Shown: one piece after another, positions 50,438-60,581 of the stretch | Layout of the letters: every line of letters starts with the position of its first letter | Numbering within the stretch: position 1 is the stretch's first letter | NCBI GenBank assembly: GCA_002286715.1 | Contig: NSJX01000018.1 | Coordinates: forward strand, 167,563-231,562 | Length of the DNA stretch: 64,000 bases | Source of the DNA: Dentipellis sp. KUC8613 | Taxonomy: Eukaryota; Basidiomycota; Agaricomycetes; Russulales; Hericiaceae | Direction: 5' to 3' | Notes under the pieces: model-generated | Told to the model about the DNA's origin: nothing | The model's input: only the letters and a program-made list of their open reading frames with translations | Databases searched by the model: none | Program-made: the position numbers and the translations under genes

Positions 50438-51208
50438 ATGCGAGCATACTATTTCGACGACCTTCCCGGAGATGTGCGTTTACCGCATGATTCAGGTCGG
50501 CCGATAGATGCACGCAAGCTTGACTCTCTTAACATACGCTATTGGCACGTTCCTGTCGATAGCGAAGGAGGTTGGGAGGTGCGCATCGACGAACTATCAC
50601 TCGAGAACAACTTCAAATGTCAAGACAAGATCAATGTCACCAAAGAGGCTTTTGGAGACAAGTACGAGGATATTTTGAAGGAATTCTTTGACGAGTTGAG
50701 TTTGCAATGAAGCCGCGCGTGATTGCAGAGAGCTGATACCGCTTTTTAGGCATCTACACGAAGACGATGAGATCAGATATGTTGTTGAAGGCGGTGGCTA
50801 CTACGATGTCAGAGGTAATGCACACATTTAATTCACCTCCTTAATCACAAATTGATCTCTTGTCAATAGAGCACCCTACGGATGACTGGATCCGTGTTCA
50901 TATCGGGTCGGGTGATCTCATAGCAGTTCCGAAAGGAATATACCATCGATTTATGTTGGACGAGCAAGATACTATCGCCGGTTTGCGCCTCTGGAGGGTA
51001 TGTGGCCTTTACAGATGGGCATTATGTCGTCATTATATGTTCTATCCCACAGGATGTACCGAACTGGACACCTCTTGCAAGAAGTGACGAGACAGACAAA
51101 AATCCCTACCGCATTAGCTATCTGAGGGCATTGCAATCAGGTTCGCAGGAGAGAGGACTCATCGGCAAGATTGGGAATGCGATTAGCAACTTTGTCCTTT
51201 TGAAGTGA
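50438..51208 (+). CDS. ADI1: Acireductone dioxygenase (methionine salvage)
   Basis: A cupin metalloenzyme that oxidises acireductone to the ketoacid precursor of methionine in the 5-methylthioadenosine salvage pathway. Start at 50438: MRAYYFDDLPGDVRLPHDSG. Next are LNIRYWHVPVDSEGGWEVRI and KEAFGDKYEDILKEFFDE. The metal site reads HLHEDDEIRYVVEGGGYYDV (His-x-His and Glu), with the last ligand His in AVPKGIYHRFML. The remaining exon gives DVPNWTPLARSDETD, then an unusual C-terminal tail ISYLRALQSGSQERGLIGKI. About 195 residues and three introns. All expected ligands are present, so it should be active; the metal (Fe or Ni) decides the product and cannot be told from sequence. Confidence 0.95.
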
Positions 51209-51472
51209 GAAACCAGAATTGGAGATGATGTATAGACATGTTCAAGTATGTACTTATGTGCTGATATGGAAATGATTATGTCCCACAGTTACTTATTTAA
51301 ATAAGTTAATTTCACGGACTTTGAGGGAAAAGCACTTGGATTAGATGAGGTTGAAGAGATAACCAATTATATCGCCATCGTCTTCGGCTACAGCCGAGAA
51401 CCCGAATTTTTCGTGTCCTGAGTTGTGCTCATCGTACTTTCATCACTCAGACGTCGTTGGCCATACTTGAAT

Positions 51473-54323
51473 ATGTCTCGCTTCTTCAGACAAGCCGGAG
51501 ATTCCGATTCAGACTCGGAGGAGTCTGAGGAGGAACTCATGACCAGCGATGAGGAGGCTCCTGCCGCCAAGGCCTCTGCGACGAAGCCCGCCATGTCTCG
51601 ATTCTTGCGAACAGGAGGATCGGACTCCTCGACATCCGAGTCCGACGAGGAATCCGAGGAAGAAGAAGAGGAAGAAGAAGAGGAAGGAGGTGCTGAGGAG
51701 ACAAAGAAGAAGTCGCGCTTTCTGCGTAGTGATAGTGAGGACGAGGAGAGTGACGAGGACGTGAAGCGGGTTGTCAAGAGCGCCAGGGACAAACGTCTGG
51801 ACGAGATGGAGGCTACCGGGAAAGTAATGGATAATGCTTTGAAGATCAACGACTGGGTTGCAATTTCCACCGGTGAGCTCGCTTTGATCAACCTCCGAAC
51901 AAAAAAACATGAAAAACGATCGTCTCATCTTATCACCAGAATTCGACAAGCTCACCAGGATGGTTCAGAGGCAGCAGAACATGTCCGAACCTATGCCCCC
52001 TTTCTTCATTCGTACGCTTGTCTCGCTTGAGTCATCTCTCAACCTCGCCTTGTCAAAGGAGAAGGAGGCCAAGAAGAAAATGAATGCGAGTAACGCTCGC
52101 GCACTCACTGCTATGAAGCAGAAGGTGAAGAAAGGCGTGAAGGAGTATGAAAAGGAGGTGAAGCTGTTTCAAGAGGTGCGTCTATCTCATCTTACCCTCG
52201 ACAATTCAAAGTCTTACGATCTTTCAGGATCCCGCGTCTTTCGAGCGCGTATACGCTGCTGCCCCCTCTGCAGTGGAGGTCATTGCCTCCCGCGATAAGA
52301 AAGTGAAGAAGCCTGTGCCCGACGAGGAGGAGGACCGGGTAGGGACGGATGAATTTACGCATGTAGGCAAGGGAGGAAAAGGCATGCAGTTCTCCGTCGA
52401 CGGTATCTTCAAAAACCTTCAATTGGTACAGCAAGCTCGTGGAAAGAAGGTGGGACATCTGTTATACTTCCTCATAGCCCCACTGACACATGTTTTAATA
52501 GAATACAGATCGCGCCGACCAGATCCGGATCCTAGAGAAACTCCTTCAGGTCGCTGAAACTCCTTATCAGAGGATACGCGTCCTTTTGGCCCTGATATCC
52601 TCTCGGTTTGACTACAATTCGTCCGTGGCGTCTCACATGCCCATCGACTTGTGGCTGTCTGCCCAACGGGAGATCGATCAACTCATCTACGTCATCTTCA
52701 ACGACGCCTCATACTCAGTCCAGGAGACAACGGAGGACTATGATGAGTTTGTAGAGCGCTCGCCGACCGATGAAAAGGATGGCGTTGTTCGCATTCGCGG
52801 CAGCATCATCAGTTTCGTGGACCGCCTGGATGATGAATTCACGAAAAGTCTTCAAAATCTTGACCCTCACGGAACGGAATACGTCGATCGACTCAAAGAT
52901 GAAAAAAGCCTGTATCGCACCATTTGTCGAGCACAAACGTTGTACGAAAAGACGCTGCAGTCCGATCCACTCGCACGGGTAATCATGAGACGCTTAGAAC
53001 ATATATACTCCAAGGTATGCCTCGTCTGAGTTGATCTACGGCTGTTCGGAACTCATGTCGAATTTCTCTCAGCCTGATGCCGTCTTGCAAGCCCTTGAGG
53101 CCGCCGCCGCTGCGTCTGACCTCAAACCGTCTATCTCGCTCAGTGACAATACCTCTCCTTCCGACCTCATGCACGCACTCTGTGTCCATCTGTACCGATC
53201 TGGCAACACCCTGCTACGGACTCGTGCCATCCTCAGCCACATATATCATCACGCCCTCCAAAACGATTTCCACACCGCCCGCGACATGCTTCTGATGTCT
53301 CACCTTCAAGAGACAGTCTATTCCGCTGATGTCGCAACACAGATTCTATACAACCGCAGTGTCGTACAACTTGGTCTATGTGCATTCCGATGTGGACTCA
53401 TCAAAGAATCGCAGGCAACATTACAGGACATCTTCACGACTCAGAGAGTCAAAGAGCTCCTCGCGCAGGGGGTTCATCAACAGCGTTTCCAAACATTGAC
53501 TCCTGAGCAAGAAAAAGCGGAGAAGCAGAGGCAGTTGCCTTTCCATATGCACATCAACACGGAGCTCTTGGAGGCCGCTTTCTTAGTTTCTAGCATGCTG
53601 GTGGAGATTCCTATCCTTGCCAGCATCGACACAGAGGAACAAAAGCGCAAGGCGATCTCCAAACCTTTCCGCCGCCTTCTTGATTTTGCCGACCGACAGG
53701 TCTTCACAGGCCCTCCTGAGAGCACTCGTGATCATATCATGCAAGCGAGCAAGGCTTTGCAGAGGGGACAATGGGAGCAGTGCCGTGATCTCATTCATGG
53801 CATCAAAATTTGGGATCTCATGCCTGAGTCGGTCGCGGTCAAGGAGATGCTTGCCAGGTAGGATCGAGGCCGCATCTTCTGTGCTATACTCACTTTCTCG
53901 GAGTCCAGGCGGATACAAGAAGAAGGCTTGCGCACATATCTGTTCACATACGCTCCGCAGTACAAGACTGTCTCCTTATCACTTTTGTCGCGGACATTTG
54001 CTCTTCCCTTGCGAGGCGTTACATCCATCGTATCGAAGATGATATGGAGCGAAGAACTATTAGCTTCGTTGGATCAATCTGCGGGTGTGGTAATATTCAA
54101 TCGCGTCGAGTTCACACGCGCACAACAACTTGCCCTTTCACTAGCAGAAAAGGTAGGTAATCTAGTGGAGCAAAATGAGAAGACTTTGGATTTCCGGCTC
54201 GGAGGAGGCTCAGGTTGGATGGAGCGGGCCGACGGAACTAAGGGAGATAAGCGTAACGAGCAGACACAAGAGAGACGAGGCAGGGGAGAACGCACACGAG
54301 GTGGATCAGGTGCCAGAGGTTAG
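51473..54323 (+). CDS. NIP1: Translation initiation factor eIF3 subunit c
   Basis: Core eIF3 subunit with a PCI domain. The start at 51473 gives MSRFFRQAGDSDSDSEES, then an acidic Glu/Asp/Ser-rich block. Conserved blocks follow in order: VMDNALKINDWVAIST, EFDKLTRMVQRQ, DPASFERVYAAAP, then HVGKGGKGMQFSVDGIFKN and RADQIRILEKLLQVA. Further on come TPYQRIRVLLALISSRFDYN, MPIDLWLSAQREIDQL and DEFTKSLQNLDPHGTEYVDR. The PCI half has RTRAILSHIYHHALQNDFHT, ARDMLLMSHLQETVYSADV, QILYNRSVVQLGLCAFRCGL, LRTYLFTYAPQYKTVSLSLL and VTSIVSKMIWSEELLASLDQ. The tail is Arg/Gly-rich (ERRGRGERTRGGSGARG). About 850 residues in six exons. Identification is certain; the gene is called NIP1 in yeast. Confidence 0.96.
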
Positions 54324-55027
54324 TAGCTGCTCATCCTATCCGAAGATTTGGGTCTCATTCTCACTTGTTCCGGTAGGCGCGCGAGGGGGCCGGGGGGGGA
54401 GGTTTGCCCAGGGCCTGGGCAACCAAATGCCCGCATCACAGCGAGCGAGGTAGACACACGTATGGATCACCTATCCTGTTTGACTCTTCCGTGTAGGCGT
54501 CATAGTCCGTGTATCCGTGTAATGATTATGTGTCTATTGACAACGGTGCAGCTTGTCATTAGCCACTTGGCACCTTCTCGACATTTTTGAGTTGCTATTT
54601 CGTGTGGAGCAAAACGGGCTTTTGCAATCAAGTTCCTGCGAGTTTGGAAATGAGCTTCACTCTACGCTCTGGCTTCACTCTTATACTTCGGCGACGATAC
54701 GGGAGTTCCTGAAAGGTCAAAAGTGACTCATGTGTTACAAGAAGTAATGCTGCACTGACTACAGGCGCCCTGACGCAAAACTGGTTTAATTGAGGATGGA
54801 ATATTGGTGTCAGACGATGATATGGCCGAATGAAGAGTTGTGAACAGACTACATGCATATCCAAGGATATAGAAAATGTGTCACAGCGATATGAGGGATG
54901 TACCAGCACTTCTTGTACTGATTGCAGTGAGGGCAGAGAGATGAAAAAGTAGAAAAAAACCAATGTCCAAGCTTCAGAGCAAGATAGTCCGTCACTCCCG
55001 ACTGTGATGTCATCTCTATCAGGACAG
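54324..55027. other. Spacer with convergent 3' ends
   Basis: This lies between the eIF3c stop and the Rho GTPase stop. A G-rich tract (about 54385-54403) could form a quadruplex. No gene was seen. Confidence 0.45.
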
Positions 55028-56061
55028 TCAACAAACCACACAACACTTCCATCCCCGACTAGCATCATCATTCTCTCCCGACATACTGCTCCGCCTCCTC
55101 TGGTGCATACCTCCCGCTGGCACACCTTCACGCATAAGCATGCTTGCACGTGTAGCGGCCTCGAATACGTCGTCAACGCCTTCTATCTTCAGTGCCGAAC
55201 ATTCTTTATAGGCCCGTGCGCCAATAGCTTGTGCAACACGCTCTGCTTGAGCGCGAGAAACATAGTCGTTTATGTTTGGGGCGTCTCGTGGCGGGCGCAG
55301 GTCCGCCTTGCAACCGACAAGGATGATAGGGATGACAGGGCCACAAATAGATCGGACCTCTTCAATCCACTATGAGACGAAGAAATGAGGGAAGAGTTGA
55401 GAAAGGCTTGATGAGATGCATCGAACCTTCACAGTGACATTCTCTAACGAGTCCGGGGTGTCAATAGAGAAGGCAATCAAAATGACATGGGATTTAGAAT
55501 AAGAGAGAGGTCTTAAACGCTGTTTTTGGACAGTGAGCAACGAATCACTTGCAGAATTGTAGACTCACTTCGTACTCCTCCTGACCGCTTGAGGGAAAAA
55601 ATAGAGTGAGCCCACGTAAACAGCGAGTAGAATCTTAGTGCCATACGCTGTATCCCAAAGCGCCAACTGGACTGGTTTACCATCTAGCCTGATCTCCGCC
55701 ACATAGTTTTCGAAGATAGCTGGTCAAAAACACATTAACATTAGCTGTCTCACGTATCATAACGAGAATCGACCGACTTGGTTGCTGAATATGAGCAAAG
55801 TTACTGTAAGACTCGTGAGACAACGCATAATGTCTCGAGCACATACATATTCTTTAGGAAACTCTCCCAGAGCGAAAGAGCACAACAGCGATGTCTTTCC
55901 GCATGCACCTTCATAGCATATAAGCCCACAGCTCCGTAAAAGATTGGTGAGATTGCATACCATCACCCACAATTACCAATTTTCGTCGAATCTAAGTCCT
56001 TTTACATCATCTGAAGTATCGTGCAGAGATGGAACATACGCACAGGTGGTTGAGATGACAT
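55028..56061 (-). CDS. Rho-family small GTPase
   Basis: Membrane-anchored switch controlling polarity and cell-wall synthesis. Spliced from about six exons, it starts [20 protein letters not shown] at 56061; the donor gtgcgt directly after CCACCT restores the frame. The P-loop [11 protein letters not shown] is followed by [11 protein letters not shown], the switch-2 WDTA at the end of a later exon, and the Rho-type [20 protein letters not shown]. The guanine-specificity block is [10 protein letters not shown] and the Rho insert region [16 protein letters not shown]. The end is WKCCVVC, giving a CaaX box CVVC with an extra upstream Cys that could be palmitoylated. Because X is Cys the prenyl type cannot be told. 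About 205 residues. It resembles fungal Rho2/Rho3 more than Cdc42, but that is a judgement. Confidence 0.85.
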
Positions 56062-56738
56062 TACCAGAGAGGCAGGTGAAGGGACACAAGTGCTGGACCA
56101 AGAGGGATGATAGCCACTGTCTGACGTTGACCAAAAACCCTTGCAAGCAGAGGAGTAGGGTTCACGAAGATGTCGCTCGCTTGCACTGAATTCCGAGAGA
56201 TGGTGGGCCGAGACAAAGATTAAATCTGTGACAGTGAGGGAGAAGGAGAAGAGGGCAGGCGGAGACGACAAGCCGTGGCGGCGTGTTGTGGCTGGTGACA
56301 GTACTCAAAGCTGTGTGCTGACTAGAACACTATGATGCCGGCCTTCGCTCGCTGCATTTTCCAGAACTGGTCAAGCTTCAAGGCGGTGTCGCACAAGGAC
56401 CGCTCTCTAAGTTTTGGCGGCTCATCGTCAAATACACCTTACTTGTACTACGGCAGCGTTAAGACGCAGAAAAGGCCCATAAACACCATTACAAGAAAAC
56501 AGGTTTAAGTATAGTCCAATGACAAAAGGAAATATATCCGGGGTGCTCCCGCAAGTAGGAGAAAAGGAGTACAGAGAGACATCTAACCTGAAAAAAAGGA
56601 ACAAAAAAACAACTAAAAAGCCCATTCGAATAGTACACATGGATGCGATTGTGATAGTCGTACAACTTGAGACGTGGAACCCCAGAAAAATCGATGTGAT
56701 ATACTGCAGCAGGAAAACCTCCGACTGCCAAAGGTACC
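56062..56738. other. Spacer without supported gene
   Basis: Promoter of the Rho gene and the 3' end of the pyroglutamyl peptidase gene, both on the minus strand. Minus-strand frames here carry no conserved motif. Confidence 0.45.
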
Positions 56739-57818
56739 TCACCTACGCCCGCCTTTACACACCCATAGAATAATCTTTTGAACTGCTTCTGTAACCTCCG
56801 CGAGACTTAACGGCTGGTCGACAGGGGGGCAGTGCATGAATAACACCTTTGTATGTTTTCCCTTGTCGTGTTTAGTTGCGGTGCGCTTAGCCTCCGCAAG
56901 GGAGCAGTAATAAGTAAAGTCACAGACGTAATGGCCCGCATCTAGGGAAGAGTATACATGCTTTAAAATTTCAGTGACGTGCATCTGTGAGATACATTCA
57001 GCACATACCTCTATACCCGAATGCTTGAGATCGTGGACGAGCCGTTCTACGTCAATTGCGGTATAGAAGTCATCCGCAAAACCTTCGTAGCCTTTGCCAA
57101 ACCCGCGTACAGGAACCTCCACAGTGACATCGGCAGGATTTGTTGTATCGCCCATGGAGGAAGACAAACGAGAGCTTCCAAGAAGCTGGACATTTTCTAG
57201 TATCTCTGCCTGGGACGCTTCATGTCCTGCTGCGGTGGATGCATCGGGCAGATAATCAACTACGGGAGCATGCTCGCCGGTGGTGTCCTTCATTCTATAG
57301 CCTATTTTGTGTCCCAGCCGCTCCATACGAAGCGGACCTCTTCCTGCGAGGCCAATATGAAATATGAAGTCGTAGCCTTGTTCAGGAGGGTCCGCAAGGG
57401 GGTTGGCAGGGTCCCCTGGGGGAAGAGTAGGAGGACGCGTGTGGAAACCAGGGACAATATCAAGGATGGCCTGATACGTGAGAGGGAGCTGAAGAGAGGT
57501 TATATGTATAAGCTGAGTATAGGTTTGACTGTGCCCGTTGGTATATTTTGGGATAGTATCGTCTTCTACCATGCGATCGAGCGAGTGCGAAGTCTCGACT
57601 TGAAGGTAGGTGTTGTTAAGGGAGCGGACCGCGAGCCACGATGCATTTTCGCGGTATCGAAAGAAAGGCTACGCTTGCCATCAAAGTTAGCGCAACGCGG
57701 ATCGAATGAGAAACAGACATACACCATAGCCGGTAAGAAGAACGCGAAGAGAGTCGTCTGGAATGGGTTGTAAGCTGCAATGGCCAGGATTGACACTGAA
57801 AGGGGTGAGGGCGGGCAT
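56739..57818 (-). CDS. Pyroglutamyl-peptidase I (peptidase C15)
   Basis: Cysteine peptidase that removes N-terminal pyroglutamate. The start at 57818 gives MPALTPFSVNPGHCSLQPIP, then RVLLTGYG; a gtatgt donor leads to PFFRYRENASWLAVRSLNN, as in the family (TGFGPF...NPSW). A second exon of about 190 residues contains FIFHIGLAGRGPLRMERLGH with the catalytic Glu, and an insert with the DVTVEVPVRGFGKGYEGFAD block. The third exon has DAGHYVCDFTYYCSLAEAKR, where the Cys before Asp is the expected nucleophile, and LFMHCPPVDQPLSL with the expected His. About 330 residues, longer than the roughly 215 of bacterial forms because of an insert near the middle. All three catalytic residues appear present. 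Confidence 0.88.
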
Positions 57819-58373
57819 GTATACGCAAAGACCCGGTACAAGAGTATGCCGTCGCGTGAGAGTGATATGGACAAATGCAACAGACGTAGACGAAATGTGG
57901 AGGGTGGCGGCAGCAGAGGTGAGCAGGACCAGGATCTCACAGTCACCACAGTCGTGGCCCAGACTCTATCACGTGCCATCTAGCCCATTTGTTGCTGTTT
58001 GTGAGTACTATGCTGTACAGTCTTTCCAGATTGTACGATTGTTGAATTAATCCGCGGTCCACGCGCCGCATACTGCCGTGGGAATCCGCAGTGTGTGGAC
58101 TGCTACACAGCCTCCCGTAATATCTGAGCTCTCCTCGTCACGTATTCCTGTTCTACACCTCTTGAATATCCCTTCATAAAAAACTCGTGTTTGGGCCGTG
58201 TTGGGTCGTGTTGGGCTTCTTCAACTTCGATGGGCACATGACCCGTCGAACCGTGCACGTGCGCCCGCCGCGCCTGCACGTCGCCTATTTGGTGCGCTCT
58301 TCTCTCTTCTCTCCCCACCCCACTCCACTCGTTTCTTCTCTCCCGCCCGCCCGCCCGCCCTCCCGCCCGAGAA

Positions 58374-58437
58374 GTAAGTCTTCTAGACCTTTCCACTCTG
58401 TTTTCTACCTGCCTCTGAACACCATGAACTACCCGCC
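58374..58437 (+). repeat. Imperfect direct repeat, unit 1
   Basis: About 64 bases starting with gtaagtc and ending near accatgaactacccgcc. The second unit (58544-58608) begins the same way and ends aaacataccgcc. The order of C/T-rich blocks is shared with several mismatches and small gaps. Both lie upstream of the GRF gene and each begins like a splice donor. Confidence 0.5.
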
Positions 58438-58543
58438 ACACTCGGCGTCGCACGTCCGCCGTCCGCTTGTTCATATGCTAATCTGCACCTTCCCCACTCC
58501 CGCCAGACCTCTATTCTTTTTTGCCCGCTCTTCAGCACATCTT

Positions 58544-58608
58544 GTAAGTCGTTCTCTTCTGCACACTCCATCTCCTACCTACTGCTTAACACCGTAAACA
58601 TACCGCCG
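58544..58608 (+). repeat. Imperfect direct repeat, unit 2
   Basis: Second copy of the segment at 58374-58437, separated by about 106 bases. It starts gtaagtcgttctcttct, then passes through a stretch matching the pattern ctacct...aacac of unit 1. Confidence 0.5.
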
Positions 58609-58699
58609 CCTCCCTGGTCGTCCCCTCGCGTTTGAAGCCCTCTATGTGAGTACGATAACACAAACACTCTCTCAATATTGACAACTATGGCGGATAGTT

Positions 58700-60092
58700 A
58701 TGCCCACTTCCAGGACAATCTCTACTACCTGTATATACTGTGGGGTGATCTGTCACCCACGGCTCTCGCTAAGCAATAAGAATCCGGGCAAGTGGTACCT
58801 CACGGTATGTTCTTTGTGTTTCTCTTCATGTTCATGCATACATCTTTACCTGAAATCAATGTCCCAGTGTCTGACAAAACGATCTCCTGACTGCAAGTGG
58901 TTCAGGTGGGTAAAAGACCCGGTTCGGGACACAATGGCAGGCGACGACGAGTCGGACCGGCCTGCAGTCGTGCAAACGATGGCACATTCGTCTACGGCGC
59001 CGCAGCGCGTCAAGTTGCGGTGTGCATTCTCTCCTGACTGCCGCACACAAAAGATCAGAAGGGAATGCGCGAACACCATGTGTGCTCCGCATTGTCGGCA
59101 GTCCGGTGCATGCTCGGTGCACCCACCTAAAGGCCATGGTTCCATCCCTGGCCCGTCGACACCGCCCGCCCTTACACCCGTCGTCGAGGCATTTGACACG
59201 CCTGCGCCTTCCGCGCCTGCCGCTTCGCCCGTCACCGCAGCCGTTCCTCTGCCCGCCCCCGAGCCGGCCAACACCACTGCGCCTGGCAAGACTCCGGCAC
59301 CCGGGAATCGGCATGCCGCTGGTGGTGGCTCATCTTCAGATCCTCAGTACAAGAGTCAGCTCAAACAGGCGTTCACCCCGCTACGCCTCCAACAGCAGGA
59401 ACTACGGAAGCAGAGATGTCGTGAAGACGAGGAGACAAAGGCAACCACGGACATGACCAAAAAGGAGGTCGCCGTCTACGTCTGGACGCAGGTAAGCACC
59501 GGTTGCTCGCCGTATTGTACTGTGATTAACGGTGCGGCCTAAATTCTAGAACAAAGCAGAATGCAATTCCTTCTCCAAGCAGGTCTACAGCTACCCGAAT
59601 CTCTTGATGACTCCCGATGCTCTCTCTCGCGTCGGGCTCGACTCACAGCCACTCAGATATAATCCACAGAATGGTAGGTGGATAGGGTCCATGGACGAGG
59701 CGTTCGCGGTTGACGTCAGCCGACACCGCTTTGTGATGCTCAAGTCCAAAGCAGTCACCGAAGAACCCCCAGACTTCAAGATGGTCCTCAATTCCGTCTT
59801 GGACACTGATCAAGATGGCCCACATTTTCACAAGAGACAGGCACAAGAACAGGTGCTTGTGAGGCGAGCATCCACAGCCCTCGTATCCCTGGCATCGTCG
59901 TCGCCGTCCCCTGATATACCGCAGGTGGTGGCGATGCAGAGTATCCTCTCGCCTGTACCGCGGGTGACACACCCGTCTCCGGGAGCCGGGCTCCAGCCAT
60001 TGCCGGGTGTTGGTCAATACCAATTGTCGAGCTCGCGGAATTCGTCCCCAGCGGTTCCCCTCATCAGGAAACGCGGATCGTACTATATTTAA
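58700..60092 (+). CDS. GRF-type zinc-finger protein with Cys-rich central block
   Basis: About 410 residues in three exons. The start at 58700 gives MPTSRTISTT and the zinc finger CIYCG with NPGKWYLT in exon 1. Exon 2 continues CLTKRSPDCKWFRWVKD, so the intron sits inside a GRF-type finger (C-x2-C, then C and C with the WFRW block). GRF fingers bind single-stranded DNA or RNA in topoisomerase III, NEIL3 and APE2. A second Cys/His cluster follows (LRCAFSPDCRTQKIRRECAN, MCAPHCRQSGACSVH), then a Pro/Ala-rich linker. The last exon reads NKAECNSFSKQVYSYPNLLM and ends in LIRKRGSYYI. Proteins of this layout occur in large numbers in Agaricomycetes, often near transposon-linked loci; that general association is known, but no transposase is visible here. 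Function unknown. Confidence 0.75.
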
Positions 60093-60581
60093 ATAGACTA
60101 ATAGAATTTGATCTATTATAGCCCAAATAGGGCTAATATATGCTATAGAGCATTTTGGTGAGGTACCTATTATAAAGCCTATAGTAGATGCTCGTAGATG
60201 GCATATAGTGGCTCGTAGATACTCAGTAGCTGTTCGTAGATACTCAGTAGCTGACCATAGCTACCATAGTATGGGTTACATTTGAGGTTTTTGAGGGTGC
60301 TACCATATACAGATCAGTGATACAGTAGTGTGCATATACTACGGTACACGAGTAGACAATACAATAGGGTCGTAGCCCTATAGTAGTAATATATGAGGTA
60401 CGGCGAGATACAGTAGCAAGTTTACTAGTACGGTTGGCTGCTTCATGCTTTTGTAGCAATGCTGTTCTCTCTGTAGTAGCTCAGGCTTTCTCAAGCATAC
60501 GAAAGCTATCAACTGTCTATTGTCGGCATTGCTGTCTAGGGTATACAGGGGGTGTTGCTGGTGGATCCTCCTCCAACCCTC
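60093..60581. repeat. AT-rich spacer with short tandem and inverted repeats
   Basis: Directly after the stop of the GRF gene lies a hairpin-like pair (taataga at 60099-60105 and tctatta at 60112-60118), then the palindrome tagccc-aaata-gggcta at 60119-60135. A 20-base unit tcgtagatactcagtagctg occurs twice with a 21-base period (60213-60232 and 60234-60253). Related cgtagat words occur before it. The rest contains no gene. Confidence 0.55.

Larger units (their letters stand above)
57819..58699. other. Spacer with C-rich run and duplicated 5' segment
   Basis: Promoter of the pyroglutamyl peptidase gene on the left and of the GRF gene on the right. A (CCCG)n-like run occurs at about 58341-58370. 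Two similar segments starting with gtaagtc (58374 and 58544) are described separately. No gene is supported. Confidence 0.45.

Noticed and set aside
57566..57979. Minus-strand frame of 137 codons at the pyroglutamyl peptidase start
   Set aside because: The true exon is in another frame and gives TGYGPFF and NASW in register with the family.
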